A stretch of 64,000 bases of DNA from Paenibacillus hamazuiensis. Its GTDB lineage: Bacteria; Bacillota; Bacilli; Paenibacillales; NBRC-103111. Made by a program: the position numbers and the translations under genes. The stretch is from the NCBI RefSeq assembly GCF_023276405.1, contig NZ_JALRMO010000001.1:6383001-6447000 (forward strand), read 5' to 3'. Of this stretch, positions 1 to 9,767 are shown piece after piece. The notes below the pieces were generated by a model, which was given only the letters and a program-made list of their open reading frames with translations, searched no databases and had not been told where the DNA came from. Position 1 is the first letter of the stretch; each line of letters opens with the position of its first letter.

Positions 1-210
1 CTCCAGAAGTCTTTACAATTATTATGTCGGTATTTTTAAATATCGACTTAATATTAAGGTACACCAACAGCAGAAAATTAGAAAATCCTATCCCCCACCT
101 CTCTACAACCTGTCATGACATTGAACAACAACCGCCGCTCAATATCCTTGTATTCGCCTCATTCTGATCTACAAACTGCTCAAACCGTCTTGATGCTCTG
201 GAAACAAAAA

Positions 211-254
211 TAACATAGAAGCCTGCCTCCTGTTTTCTGAAAAACTTCTATGTT
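211..254 (-). terminator. Intrinsic terminator after the tns operon
   Basis: A 10-bp stem (arms 212-221 and 245-254) is followed on the minus strand by a T-rich run. It lies downstream of the last minus-strand gene of the tns group and probably ends that transcript. The rest of 1-382 shows no open frame with a ribosome binding site and no Tn7-like end. Confidence 0.6.
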
Positions 255-382
255 ATATGCGTAAGTACAGGGGAAAATAAAAGATAGGGAAGGGCATAGT
301 ATGTAATACAAGAACCTTCAAACCCTCCCCCTGTTCTTCATATTCTGATAATTAAAAAAAAGTCAAGAAAGTGGCGGATCTT

Positions 383-598
383 TCACCCCGCCTGCCCCAC
401 TTCAAGCCTTACAAACTGATTCAAGTCTGGTACAAAGAAATATCCGTCTTTCCTCAACTCTTCTTTCAGATCTTCAATATCAATAAAAATATCCGCCGCT
501 AACTCATTTAGAGAATTATATCGACCTGTACGCAATTCAGCATTCAAAAACTCGACTCGTTTTTTGATCGGATACTGATAAAACTGATGCCCATACAT
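383..598 (-). CDS. Small hypothetical protein, 71 aa, paralogue of the 17162 gene
   Basis: I do not recognise the family. The ATG is preceded by a GGGGG-type ribosome binding site. The protein is charged and shares with the 71-residue product of 17162..17377 the core FLNAELR, an acidic middle and a C-terminal pattern (D/E)LN-x-FV-x-x-E-x-x-QA; both are exactly 71 residues. It is the last gene before a terminator and lies 96 bp behind tnsD, so it may be cotranscribed with the transposition genes. Two copies on one island suggest a small element-borne accessory or DNA-binding protein, but that is inference. Confidence 0.65.
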   Translation of the reverse strand: MYGHQFYQYPIKKRVEFLNAELRTGRYNSLNELAADIFIDIEDLKEELRKDGYFFVPDLNQFVRLEVGQAG

Positions 599-694
599 CT
601 ATTTATGCCCCCTATGTTCATTTGGTAGTTGCTATCATTTTACATAGAGGGCGTTTGAGTGCCTACTGTTTTAAAGTCGAAGGTAGGTTGAGCT

Positions 695-2536
695 TTAGTA
701 CGATAAAGTAGTTGAGGTATAGTCTTGTATTCTTATTAACTCTTCGATATCAGGTGGACAATGTTCAATTCGAATCGTTGCTTTCCGCAGTACCCTCCAA
801 ACGGAAAGCTCCTGTCCTTCTTGCTCCAACTCTTTTATTGCCCAATTTATCTTTCGAAGCCGGAACTGTTCATCGCTCTCCAAAACATTCTGCAACCATG
901 CACTTGTCTTCGGCAATTTGTCTAAATGCTTCTCCAGCAAAGCCTTTCTGCCGATCATCAATCCAATTCTTCCAATCGTGATTTTTGGGGGCTTTGTATT
1001 CAGATTTAGTATTTCGCTAACTGCCGACTCAACCAATCGCAATATTTCATCGTCTCTTGCTTCCCAATCGATCCGTTGGTTTGTCGGCGGTGACGCTTTC
1101 TTTCCAGGTGAATTCGCTGTTAACCAAGCCTCATCGTTTCGATACAACCAACTATACAGCCGCTTATCCATTCTTCGAAGTTCCGTTTTGCTTTTTTCAG
1201 GGTGACTTTCCTGAAGCATGATCCACTTTGAGCGATATAGTTCTTTTTGCTGATCCTGAACTTTTTCTTCATTATATATATGCTGTTCGGTTTGCTTTGC
1301 ATGTTTGATGATGGTATTCACGTCTGCATGCAGTCGTCTGGCTATTTCCCGAAATGATGTCCCTTGCTCCAGCAGTCTTTTCAGTTCTTTTTTCCAGATG
1401 TCCCCGTATTCTTTAACCCGTATCTTTTCATCATCATTATCAAGGCTTCTGGAATATATAAATCCGCATGAGCAGTGAAAGAAAGCCGTCCTTCTTTTTG
1501 TTGTTTCTCGTTTGTTAAACTCGATCTGCTCAATGACCCTTTGACCATAATGCTCTGCCGCTGGATTATGGCATTCCCATGGAGGGGAGCCAAATGTATC
1601 GGATTCATTTTTTCCGTAAAAGATTTCATCGAGGGTTAACCCTAAAAAATGAATGAGTAGCAGATGCCGCAAAGGATGAAAAGATTTTCGATTTTTACGG
1701 ACAATCTCGGTGAGCCAATTCGAATCCCCTTGAACAATGGATTGAAACCTCTCCAAGATTTTCAATCCATAAAAATCAGTAAAATCTCTTCTTAATTTAT
1801 TCTGATCGATCCGTCCTTTCAGAGTGGCATATTCCAATTGTATCAACCTGTTCAGATAGCGTTGTTGAAACCACTCCAAAGGTCGATGCGGGTATTTATT
1901 TTGAGTTAATGAGTAAATGGAGTTAAGAAGTAAACGGTATTGCCCATTTCCCTCATTTGACGTTGCCATTCGAACCGATTCCACTGGACATAAATCAATG
2001 TTTGATGCAGTAAACACATGTTTATTCACCTGCTGTACCGGAACTATGCTGTCCAGCAAATAGCATCCATGCTTTTCACAGATCGTAACACCAGGGATCT
2101 GGTGCAATCTGTGCCAATACATCGTTCCGTAATTTTTCTGATCGGAAAGACCACAGATAGGGCAATACCTTAAACACTCGTTTGCTTTAATGGAACTCGC
2201 CATTAATCCTGAGCAAGCGAATATTCCCTTTCCATTTAGACTCTTCATCAGGCTTTTTACTTTTCCGGCTTGTAGCGGCGGAAGAAATGCAGAATAAAAT
2301 GGATATAAGGTATGTTTATCAATGATTTCAGACGCCGTGAGCTTTGAACCAATTGGCAGATTACTCACCAATTGATCGATTCCCGAAGGCAACTCAATTG
2401 ATGAGCAAATCGATGTCGAACCAAAAAGCTCCTTTATCGTCGATTTTGGACTGATATTCCCCATTTGTATATGGAAACGGGCAATCCCGCTATACAATAG
2501 CTCATCTTCGTGCAAAGTGGGAAAAAAGGGAACCAT
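695..2536 (-). CDS. tnsD: TniQ/TnsD-family target-selection protein
   Basis: 613 aa. The N-terminal half is a TniQ domain: a start like those of TnsD proteins (PFFPTLHEDELLYSGIARF), then a zinc-binding CPxC...H...C-x-x-H module around residues 120-160. The C-terminal half is long and helical with HTH-like stretches (e.g. TSFREIARRLHADVNTIIKH), as in TnsD rather than in short TniQ proteins. In Tn7, TnsD binds the 3' end of glmS and recruits TnsC; the Tn7-like end found behind glmS in this window fits that role. The start codon directly follows the tnsC stop (TAAATG) and the ribosome binding site lies inside tnsC, so the two are translationally coupled. The target assignment to glmS is inferred. 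Confidence 0.85.
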   Translation of the reverse strand: MVPFFPTLHEDELLYSGIARFHIQMGNISPKSTIKELFGSTSICSSIELPSGIDQLVSNLPIGSKLTASEIIDKHTLYPFYSAFLPPLQAGKVKSLMKSLNGKGIFACSGLMASSIKANECLRYCPICGLSDQKNYGTMYWHRLHQIPGVTICEKHGCYLLDSIVPVQQVNKHVFTASNIDLCPVESVRMATSNEGNGQYRLLLNSIYSLTQNKYPHRPLEWFQQRYLNRLIQLEYATLKGRIDQNKLRRDFTDFYGLKILERFQSIVQGDSNWLTEIVRKNRKSFHPLRHLLLIHFLGLTLDEIFYGKNESDTFGSPPWECHNPAAEHYGQRVIEQIEFNKRETTKRRTAFFHCSCGFIYSRSLDNDDEKIRVKEYGDIWKKELKRLLEQGTSFREIARRLHADVNTIIKHAKQTEQHIYNEEKVQDQQKELYRSKWIMLQESHPEKSKTELRRMDKRLYSWLYRNDEAWLTANSPGKKASPPTNQRIDWEARDDEILRLVESAVSEILNLNTKPPKITIGRIGLMIGRKALLEKHLDKLPKTSAWLQNVLESDEQFRLRKINWAIKELEQEGQELSVWRVLRKATIRIEHCPPDIEELIRIQDYTSTTLSY

Positions 2537-4171
2537 TTATACCGCTCCTAAATCAAACTCAGTCTGTACGAATCCCGCATCCGTCAATGCCTGTATTGCC
2601 GAGATTCCGTGTTCCTTCCCCTGCTGAACAATCCTCCGAAGGTCATTTTTCGTTTTTTCCTCTGCCTCCTTTTCCCCTTCATCCCCTGTTACGTTTAGTT
2701 TGTATGCTTTCTGGACAAGTTCCTTTAATCCAAATTCTCCAGAACTTGAAGCAATTACTTTTTCAATACTGCTCCTCGCTTCTTTTTCCCCTACCCCCAA
2801 GATACTTAATCGAAATATCGCATCAGTCTTTAATTTTTCTGTGTTCGCTTTTTGTTCCTGGCGTTGTTTTTGAAAGTCATCAATCAAAGCACCTACCTCG
2901 ACTTTATTCTGTTCCGCCGTAACGAAGCCCTCTATATTGATCGTATTAATATCGCCGTACTTCGCAATTTTCGCAGGATTGCCCGACCTCATGGCGTTAA
3001 GCATCGGTTGGACGAGCTTCAAGCTCTCTTTTGCAACTTGTGTAATCAGTTCAGTGGTTAACTCTTCTTTACCAGATGTAATAGCTCGAATTTGAGCCAT
3101 AACGAACAATTTTACGGCAATATCGGAAATGCCACAGCTTTGCTCGTAAATACAATTGGATAGCTCAGTGGTAATAGGAACGGGCTTTCTTAGCCACTGG
3201 TATTCCCACATCCCTCGTAAAAATAAATTCCAATTCTGATCTTCCTTTTTCATGGGGAGCCAGATAAGATCGCCCTGTCCGCTACCTCGTCTTGCTTGAC
3301 GGAATTCGGATTGTAGCACCGAAACAGCTTTTGGCGTTCCAATGAATATAAGAGGAATCCCACCTAATGTATTGGAAAGAGAAACAAAGAAATTAAGCAT
3401 TTGTTCTCCGCCGCTGGATCTCGCATTCAAATTCTGAATCTCATCAATCACCAACAGCCCAAGGCAACTGTTACGGCATATTTGACTTACCACAGGAAGA
3501 AGCGATTGAGCTGATAGCCTGCTGTTTTTTCCGAATTTCGCAAAATAATCTGTGCCTAAAATGGCATCCATTTGAGCAAAAAAGTTATTCACGAGTCCCC
3601 GAACCGAGCTGTCATGTGGGCATTCCAACTTCAACCAGACAGTTTGCAATTGGTTAAAATGTTGCCCCTTGTAGATGGAATGGGCAACAACTTGTGGGTA
3701 AAGATGCAGGATTCTGTTCACTGTCGTTGACTTTCCCATGCCTGAAGCACCAATGATTGTAATTGTAAGTCCCGCCGCTGTCGTATTCTGAGAGAAGGCA
3801 ACTCTGCCGCTAACAATATCCTCATAACCCTTTATCAAACTTTCGTTATGATGGGCGGCAAGGGGATTCCTGTTTATGTATCCTTGCCGAATAAGTCGAG
3901 AAATCCTTGATTCGAGATCGAGATGAACTGGAAGTGGTTGGAAGAACGATGAAAAGAGACGCTGAATCAAGTGGAAACGATAATGAGCATCCATCTGTCT
4001 TTCGCTCGGATCAAAATAAGGGTACTGTGCCATTGCCTGAATCACTTCAGATTTCGAAAGAATGGGCGGAAGTGCCTCCAATAACGGGTTATCCCGATAA
4101 TCCATAATTTCCTGAGCGACATATTGTGCTTGCATCGCCCGAATCCCATTTGGTATTTGAACCTCACTCAT
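2537..4171 (-). CDS. tnsC: TnsC-like AAA+ ATPase
   Basis: 544 aa. Walker A GASGMGKST near residue 140 and Walker B LLVIDEIQNLN near 235, followed by a sensor-like IFIGTPKA. In Tn7-like transposition TnsC is the ATP-dependent regulator that links the target-site protein (TnsD/TniQ) to the TnsAB transposase. I place the start at the ATG that overlaps the tnsB stop (TGATG), with a GAGGAG ribosome binding site at normal distance; an in-frame TTG one codon upstream is less likely. Length and position in tnsA-B-C-D order are typical. Confidence 0.9.
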   Translation of the reverse strand: MSEVQIPNGIRAMQAQYVAQEIMDYRDNPLLEALPPILSKSEVIQAMAQYPYFDPSERQMDAHYRFHLIQRLFSSFFQPLPVHLDLESRISRLIRQGYINRNPLAAHHNESLIKGYEDIVSGRVAFSQNTTAAGLTITIIGASGMGKSTTVNRILHLYPQVVAHSIYKGQHFNQLQTVWLKLECPHDSSVRGLVNNFFAQMDAILGTDYFAKFGKNSRLSAQSLLPVVSQICRNSCLGLLVIDEIQNLNARSSGGEQMLNFFVSLSNTLGGIPLIFIGTPKAVSVLQSEFRQARRGSGQGDLIWLPMKKEDQNWNLFLRGMWEYQWLRKPVPITTELSNCIYEQSCGISDIAVKLFVMAQIRAITSGKEELTTELITQVAKESLKLVQPMLNAMRSGNPAKIAKYGDINTINIEGFVTAEQNKVEVGALIDDFQKQRQEQKANTEKLKTDAIFRLSILGVGEKEARSSIEKVIASSSGEFGLKELVQKAYKLNVTGDEGEKEAEEKTKNDLRRIVQQGKEHGISAIQALTDAGFVQTEFDLGAV

Positions 4172-6300
4172 CAAAATCGCTCCTCTTGCCTCTTTTGAAA
4201 CAGGCTGAAATCCGCAAAGTAATCTTGTTCCGCTTCTACTGCGGGTATTTCAGTACCTTTGATTTGATTTTCATGCAAAACAAATGCTTCATTCTTTTGA
4301 TGAACTTGCTTTTCAAAATTCCTATGGCTACGGATATCTCTTAACTTTTCTGCTTTCGAACCCCCAATATTCTGTAGGTTTGTTTCTTTTTCCGCCTCTT
4401 TTACGATGGATTCGATTTCTGTGAGTAAATCAACTTTGGGCTGAATAGCATTTTGGTTATGCTCAGTCCTTTGAATGTTCTCCATCGCCATCAAATAATT
4501 GACTTCCTCGATAGTCTTATCTTTGTATTTTTGAAGATGATCCAACAAAAAAGCAGTCTCATAGCCGCGTTCCCCTATACCTCGGATGTACAAAACCGTC
4601 ATATCCCTTGGATCATAAGAAATCGAAATTTTCCAATTCCCTTTGTGTCTCGCTCGTTCAAACCATCGTTCGTGTATGACGGTCGGACTGCTATAATACA
4701 TTTTTTGAAATCGGATGCCTTGAAACGTGACAGTGGCTTCATCCGTTGGCAACAGATGAAGCATTACAATATCTTTCGGGACTTCACGTAGCTTCCCGCT
4801 TCGATATTTAATCCCCCAATTCCAAAGAGCAAGCGGAACGCATGGAACATCATCTTCAATCATCATCTCTTGCCGATCATAATTGCTCAGATAGTGATGT
4901 TTGTTAAAATGCAACACGCACAACAGAATCAACTTCGTAAATTGTTGTAAATCAAGTTTTGCATCCAATCTATAATCTCGTCCCCCTCGCTGACGAAAAT
5001 CTTCATTAATTGCACCAGGCAGAAGAGGCTTGACCAAATCAGTAGTAAGCCGAAAATGCCTTTCCAGAATTCCCTTTAAGTCTCCGCGATAAGAAGACGT
5101 GTTCTGGACGGTAATGTTTAGGTTTTGAATTATAGATTCTGCTTTCTTGGTAAACAGTTCGCCGCGATCTCCCATGATGGTTTCACACAAATATCTGGAA
5201 GGCCAATCTTCAGGCGAGATATCAATACCGAACCGTTTCATGTACTCCACCTTGTCCTCAACGGTATGGGCAATCGCCATCGCCGCTGACATCCAGCCTG
5301 CCTCCAAACCAATATGAACCCCAACGATCATGTGGCTAAACACGTCCTGAATATACGTCAAATGCGGTCTTCCGATTATCCAATTTCTGTTAAATCTTGA
5401 GACCAGGTAGATGTCGAAAGAAGTTCCGTCAATCAAATACTTACTTGCGGGTCCAATGGCTTCGGTCGTTGCTTTTCCTAAAACAGCTCGATGTTTAAGC
5501 TCATACTCTTTTGGGCTGTGCCTGGTTGAGATTTCCTTTCGTATGGAGTTTTCTTTTCGATAAAAATACAAAAACTGATCCAGCGTAGGCAGTGATGTAT
5601 TATCGGCAACAACAGGAATCTTGATTCCGTTTTGTATCTTATAATCAGCCGAAAACCACTCCTTCACCATTTGTTCATAAGCGTATCGTAACGATCCTTT
5701 CCCCTTGTTGTAATAATATTTCTTTAACGCAAGGCGGAAAATTTGTTGAATGTTTTCCGTTACATTGATGCCATCATCTTTGTTTCCATATTTGCGGGGT
5801 CTGCCTCGTTTTGAACTGCCAGCCCTCTTTTCCTTGTTCTTTCCACCGCAATTTGAATACAGCGGCAGTAAGGCATTTTTTGTCTTCCCGCCTTTCCAAT
5901 ACTTCAGAAGCCATCTACCGACTGTTTTCTCGCTAATCCCATATTTTTTCGCCGCGTCATGAAGCAATCGATTTCTCGTCCTCGCAAAGAAAACGGCGGG
6001 TTCGTTTTCTGAACCTGCAATGGATTGAACCACTTCCCATGCCTGTTCTCGATGTTGCCGTTCCCTATCTGTCAAACCCTCTTCGAAAACGGGACGCATC
6101 AGCGGATCGGTTGCCAACAATTCAAATTGCCTTGCCCGTACTTCTTGCAATATGTCTGCAACTTTTCTTGGCTTAGGATACTTGTTTTCATAAATCGGAA
6201 TGACAAAACAGTAGGTGCAAGTTTCGTCAAGCCAAATAATTCGCTCTACATTCTTCTCGTCTTGTCCGAGTTGTATCAGCGTATTAACTGCCAGTAGCAT
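4171..6300 (-). CDS. tnsB: TnsB-like DDE transposase
   Basis: 709 aa from the chosen start. An N-terminal HTH region (EKTVGRWLLKYWKGG) precedes an RNase H-fold integrase core with the acidic triad visible as D in YLIDGTSFDIY, D in MGDRGE and E in KGILERHF, then a Mu-transposase-like C-terminal beta-barrel region. TnsB binds the repeated sites in the transposon ends and joins the 3' ends to target DNA. The ATG at 6300 has a GGAAGGGAG ribosome binding site and overlaps the end of tnsA by about 17 bp; an ATG further upstream, deep inside tnsA, has no such site. Confidence 0.9.
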   Translation of the reverse strand: MLLAVNTLIQLGQDEKNVERIIWLDETCTYCFVIPIYENKYPKPRKVADILQEVRARQFELLATDPLMRPVFEEGLTDRERQHREQAWEVVQSIAGSENEPAVFFARTRNRLLHDAAKKYGISEKTVGRWLLKYWKGGKTKNALLPLYSNCGGKNKEKRAGSSKRGRPRKYGNKDDGINVTENIQQIFRLALKKYYYNKGKGSLRYAYEQMVKEWFSADYKIQNGIKIPVVADNTSLPTLDQFLYFYRKENSIRKEISTRHSPKEYELKHRAVLGKATTEAIGPASKYLIDGTSFDIYLVSRFNRNWIIGRPHLTYIQDVFSHMIVGVHIGLEAGWMSAAMAIAHTVEDKVEYMKRFGIDISPEDWPSRYLCETIMGDRGELFTKKAESIIQNLNITVQNTSSYRGDLKGILERHFRLTTDLVKPLLPGAINEDFRQRGGRDYRLDAKLDLQQFTKLILLCVLHFNKHHYLSNYDRQEMMIEDDVPCVPLALWNWGIKYRSGKLREVPKDIVMLHLLPTDEATVTFQGIRFQKMYYSSPTVIHERWFERARHKGNWKISISYDPRDMTVLYIRGIGERGYETAFLLDHLQKYKDKTIEEVNYLMAMENIQRTEHNQNAIQPKVDLLTEIESIVKEAEKETNLQNIGGSKAEKLRDIRSHRNFEKQVHQKNEAFVLHENQIKGTEIPAVEAEQDYFADFSLFQKRQEERF

Positions 6301-7132
6301 ATGTATTCTCCCTTCCGCCACCGGATGCTCTAATCTGAATGGTTTCAACCGACGCATTCAGATCAATCGGGCAGTCCATGTCAATTAGAATCTGCTTTGT
6401 TGCAATTAAATGCCTGTACAGCAGGAGTCCCATTCCCCCTGGCGTTTTTAAATCCCGCTCAAACTGTTCAAGCATCTGACGAACACTGGCTCCCTTTGCC
6501 TGGAACCGTTCAATCAAATGAGGAAGATAATATTGAGGATGTTCCCCCTCCATCGCCCAACCATCCAATTGATAAGCAGAATGTACCCATTCGATATTTA
6601 CTGAGCGTTGTTTTGGAAGAAGATTAGGGTTTATTAATTTCCACTCAATATTCTTCTCCTGCCAATACCGCCTGATCAGTTCAAATCGCTCCAGCGTGGA
6701 TGATTTCTCCAATTCCTTCGGGTCTTTGATGCTTCTCGCTTTGTAACGAACACCTCCCCGACCATCCGACTCCGTTATTAAAAAGCTGGTAGTCAACACA
6801 TGCGGCGTACCCGTTCTCCGATCAATGAGTTTGTCAAGCATACCCTCGTCGAACAAATAATTCATTTCGTACAAGTCAAGGAGGGGGTAATACTCACGGA
6901 TATCCTGAACATCCGAAAACTCTAAAAGATAAAAATACTTCAACTCCTGATCAGCAAGAAAATGGTGGATTCTGTCCGTTTTCCATCCACGTATTCTTGT
7001 GACACGCCCCCTACTCGGCTGGTCATGTACCGTAAGCCAAGACTTATATTCCTTTCCCTCTCCGCTCCCTCTCCCTTCTTGGATAAAGCGTTGTAACTTT
7101 GAATCGTTCCATGGTCGTTTTTGAATTGCCAA
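6284..7132 (-). CDS. tnsA: TnsA-like endonuclease subunit, with an altered active-site residue
   Basis: 282 aa, TTG start behind a GGGAGG site. The TnsA layout is clear: DIREYYPLLD (carries the conserved Glu), then PHVLTTSFLIT, then ARSIK, then TLERFELIRRYWQEKNIEW and a C-terminal domain. In TnsA proteins the stretch PHVLTTSFLI normally reads TTDFLI, and that Asp is one of the nuclease residues (D114 in Tn7 TnsA). Here the codon is AGC (Ser). TnsA cuts the 5' ends so that transposition is cut-and-paste. The gene opens the tns operon; the reading frame is otherwise intact. Confidence 0.87.
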   Translation of the reverse strand: MAIQKRPWNDSKLQRFIQEGRGSGEGKEYKSWLTVHDQPSRGRVTRIRGWKTDRIHHFLADQELKYFYLLEFSDVQDIREYYPLLDLYEMNYLFDEGMLDKLIDRRTGTPHVLTTSFLITESDGRGGVRYKARSIKDPKELEKSSTLERFELIRRYWQEKNIEWKLINPNLLPKQRSVNIEWVHSAYQLDGWAMEGEHPQYYLPHLIERFQAKGASVRQMLEQFERDLKTPGGMGLLLYRHLIATKQILIDMDCPIDLNASVETIQIRASGGGRENTYATGS

Positions 7133-7285
7133 ATGTCATACCTCCCATTGCCCCATAAATAAAAAGTGCCACGTGTTTGTCCTATAGGCAACAGTCCCCG
7201 TTTTTTTTAACGTCACTGCAACCCACATCATCTTCATGGCACTGATTTTTTTCTTCTATAATATAGATCTTCCAACTACTTGACC

Positions 7286-8172
7286 TCATATTTGTAATCC
7301 ATCAACCGCTTTTTGTTTATCCTCCGCACTACTATTGACATAAAAACGATAGACAACATCTATAGAGCTGTGACCCGAAAGCAAGCATATTGTTTTCGGA
7401 TCAACTCCGCTTTTCACGAGTTGCGTACAATACGTATGTCTGGCGGAATGTGGATTTACTTTTTGCTCCAACTGGGCTTTAACACTATATTTGTCCAAGT
7501 TTTATTGATCGCCAGCCGCGTCAAAGCCCCCCTTTTTGTCCTATGAGCAATTTACTCGATTCCGAAGAGGGACGGACATCCAAATAATCTCTTATCGCAT
7601 TTACAACGGCGGTTGAGATTAACCTTCCTCGATTTATTACCTTTCCCACTTCGTATCAGTACATAGCTATAATTATTCTTGCCGTTTCGCTCTGTCAAAA
7701 CGAGATCATCTACGATATCAATGTTGACGAGTTCCGATACCCTGATGCCTGTTCCAAACAAGAGGTAGTAAATGCAAATATCTCGTTTATTGTTGTCCGC
7801 TTCAATGGTTCGCTTCAATCGATACATGTCGTGCTTCTCGACCACTTTGATTTCCCGATCTAACTCCACTGTATTCTTGAGCAACACTTTCGACAGTTTT
7901 ATTTCTTCTTTGCAAATGCCAGCTCTCACAAGGAATCGCTGAAACTGCACCACACTTTTGAGCTTGCGATTGATGCTGGTCGGTTTAAGCTTTTTCTGCA
8001 AATTCAAATACTACCTATATTCCCGCACATCGGTTTCAGTAATTGAATCTGATTCATAACCCAATGATTCCTTCAGCCAATTTGAGAATTGTCGAATATC
8101 ATTGATATAAGCCTGAACCGTCAATATACTTTTTCCGTCTGCCAACAAAGCTTTCTCAAATTTATCAATCAT
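7286..8172 (-). pseudogene. Tyrosine recombinase, inactivated
   Basis: Three pieces of one integrase are visible. An N-terminal SAM-like piece starts at the ATG at 8172 and meets an in-frame TAG just after EYR. The same frame then reopens (8007-7552) and carries the catalytic-domain motif GTGIRVSELVNI with the first catalytic Arg. At least two frameshifts between about 7580 and 7490 separate it from the C-terminal piece, which has HSARHTYCTQL, LSGHSSIDVVYRFY and the Tyr. With a stop and several frameshifts it cannot make a normal protein. It sits just upstream of tnsA and may be a relic of an older integrative element. Confidence 0.85.
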
Positions 8173-8246
8173 TACGTTCCCTCGCTTTCCAAAAGTGTTT
8201 TCTTCCTAACCCCAATCTTTAATTCTTGCCTCCCAGTCAATAAAAA

Positions 8247-8318
8247 AAGTGCTTTTGCCGATATTGAATGTGATTGCTTTTTTTTAAGCAATCACGTTCC
8301 TTCGAGCAAAAAGCACTT
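8247..8318. repeat. Nested inverted repeats in an intergenic gap
   Basis: Outer arms 8247-8258 and 8306-8318 (AAGTGCTTTTGC and its near complement) enclose a second perfect pair 8270-8279 / 8286-8295 with a T-run in the loop. This could be a bidirectional terminator or an old element end. The remainder of 8173-8553 shows no gene that I can support. Confidence 0.45.
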
Positions 8319-8553
8319 TATGTTCATGTAGATTTGATTCAATAATCATATTATAGTGATTGGCCCACCGCATGACAAGGTGATTTTCGCTCGCTTTATA
8401 ACCTCTATTCATAATTCTTAGTTCTGTGGAGAGTTTTCTTCTCAGCAGAATCTTGTATATCCCAAAACTCCTACACTTTCAGACTGGTTAAATTCAAATA
8501 AGCCACATGTATCTTGATACATAACTTTTTAAGCCAAATACCGTTCCGCTTCC

Positions 8554-8958
8554 TTATCCTGCTCTCCTGTCTTCTCCTATTTCCGCCTTCACCTTTTTTA
8601 TCATGGCGACCAGCATTTTTCGAATTTCAACCGCTTCGTTATCCAGTCGCTCGAAAGTCTGCTGGTCAATCAGCCCAGCATTCCGAGCCTCCTCCAACCA
8701 CATCTGAGACTCCCCACAAGATCCGAGGCTGTTATTAATGAAGTTAATCTCTTTCTGCAAATACAGTTGCCCGTTACCTTCAGCAAGATTTGCCGCGACA
8801 GATGTCGAAGCCCTCAAAATCTGATTGCCGACAATTTTCCTGTCCTCCCAATCCCATGCCTTGACAATCTCCCTGATTTGACCGATCCAGTCCATAGCCT
8901 TTTGATAAACAGCCAGCCTTCGAAAATCCCGAACTTGCGGCTCCCGCATTGTTTCCAT
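8554..8958 (-). CDS. Four-helix-bundle protein of the S23 / 23S rRNA-intervening-sequence type
   Basis: 134 aa from the ATG at 8958, which has an AAAGGAG site at good spacing; the longer frame upstream lacks one. Features of the family are LAVYQKAMDWIGQIREIVKAW, then IVGNQILRASTSVAANLAEGNG, then a helix starting near YLQKEINF and a C-terminal helix ending in IKKVK. The family folds as a four-helix bundle that forms pentamers; its cellular role is not settled. The Avd proteins of diversity-generating retroelements share the fold, but there is no reverse transcriptase here, so I read it as a stand-alone copy. Confidence 0.75.
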   Translation of the reverse strand: METMREPQVRDFRRLAVYQKAMDWIGQIREIVKAWDWEDRKIVGNQILRASTSVAANLAEGNGQLYLQKEINFINNSLGSCGESQMWLEEARNAGLIDQQTFERLDNEAVEIRKMLVAMIKKVKAEIGEDRRAG

Positions 8959-9110
8959 TAAAACATCTCCTTTCATCCCTAACCCCTGTCTCAATGTTAA
9001 CCTGCTTCGCAAGAGCTATGTTGCGATTTTCGGTCGAACCACGTTCGAGCTAAGACCATGTGTGTGTATCCGACATCTGGGCAAACCGAACGGTCTTGAT
9101 TCTGCCGCTT

Positions 9111-9767
9111 TATGGAATGTGAATCATTTCACTTTCAACTTTCGGAATACATTATCCTATATTTTAGCGACAAAACTTTTCGAAAAGCAGTGTGGACTTG
9201 CCACATCACTGATTGATTAGCGAATTTCTTTGTCGCCGCATCTTCCGGCTGACTGACAACGACAAGCTAAAGTTCACACTCGCCTTCGCGTAAAAGAATG
9301 TGTGTTGCCGCTTCTCTTGGCAACGAGAAAAAAGCTTTATTATGCTGACGTATTCAGTAAACAACTTACTGAAACATTAGAAGAATCCTCCATTTGTTAA
9401 AAAATGGTTGCATATATAAAGTGACTTAAATTATTGCTCAAAATCGTCAGAACGACATGCATTTTTGCCTTATCGCTCGGTGCGGGCCTTCGCCCGCCTG
9501 ACAAAACCATGGAATTCACTGTTCGCTTTCGCGTTTTAGCTTTAATGCGAATACTCATCGCAACTGACATTTGCAAATTCGCTCAGTCTTTTGCAAACAC
9601 CAGGCGATTCGCAATTTCGCCAGGCAATCAGAATTCGATTTTAGTGCGTTAAACCAAGAAAGAAAGTCGGTATTAAAAAAGCGAAGCATTGCATCTTCGC
9701 TTCAAAACGGTATGTAGTCATAATCCTCGTCAGACAGCAAATCATCATCGGTCTGCATGTCTGAGTC
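9111..9767. repeat. Left copy of a ~660-bp inverted repeat (partner 31395-32056)
   Basis: Read on the plus strand, this stretch matches the reverse complement of 31395-32056 along almost its whole length, roughly three quarters identical by eye. Easily seen shared blocks are TTAGCGACAAAACTTTTCG, AGCAGTGTGGACTTGCCA, GCCGCATCTTCCGGCTGA and AGTGCGTTAAACCAAGAAAG. The inner end includes the last ~20 codons of the 9702 gene. Stems are kept by paired changes (GCGGGC/GCCCGC here, GCGTGC/GCACGC in the partner). No convincing gene lies in 9013-9701. Confidence 0.85.
9675..9700 (-). terminator. Intrinsic terminator of the 9702 gene
   Basis: A GCGAAG...CTTCGC stem followed by six T on the minus strand lies directly after the stop codon of the 9702 gene. 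The matching place in the right inverted-repeat copy keeps the stem but has lost the T-run. Confidence 0.75.

Noticed and set aside
8554-8958. Avd protein of a diversity-generating retroelement
   Set aside because: No reverse transcriptase, template repeat or variable repeat is present; the four-helix family also occurs alone.
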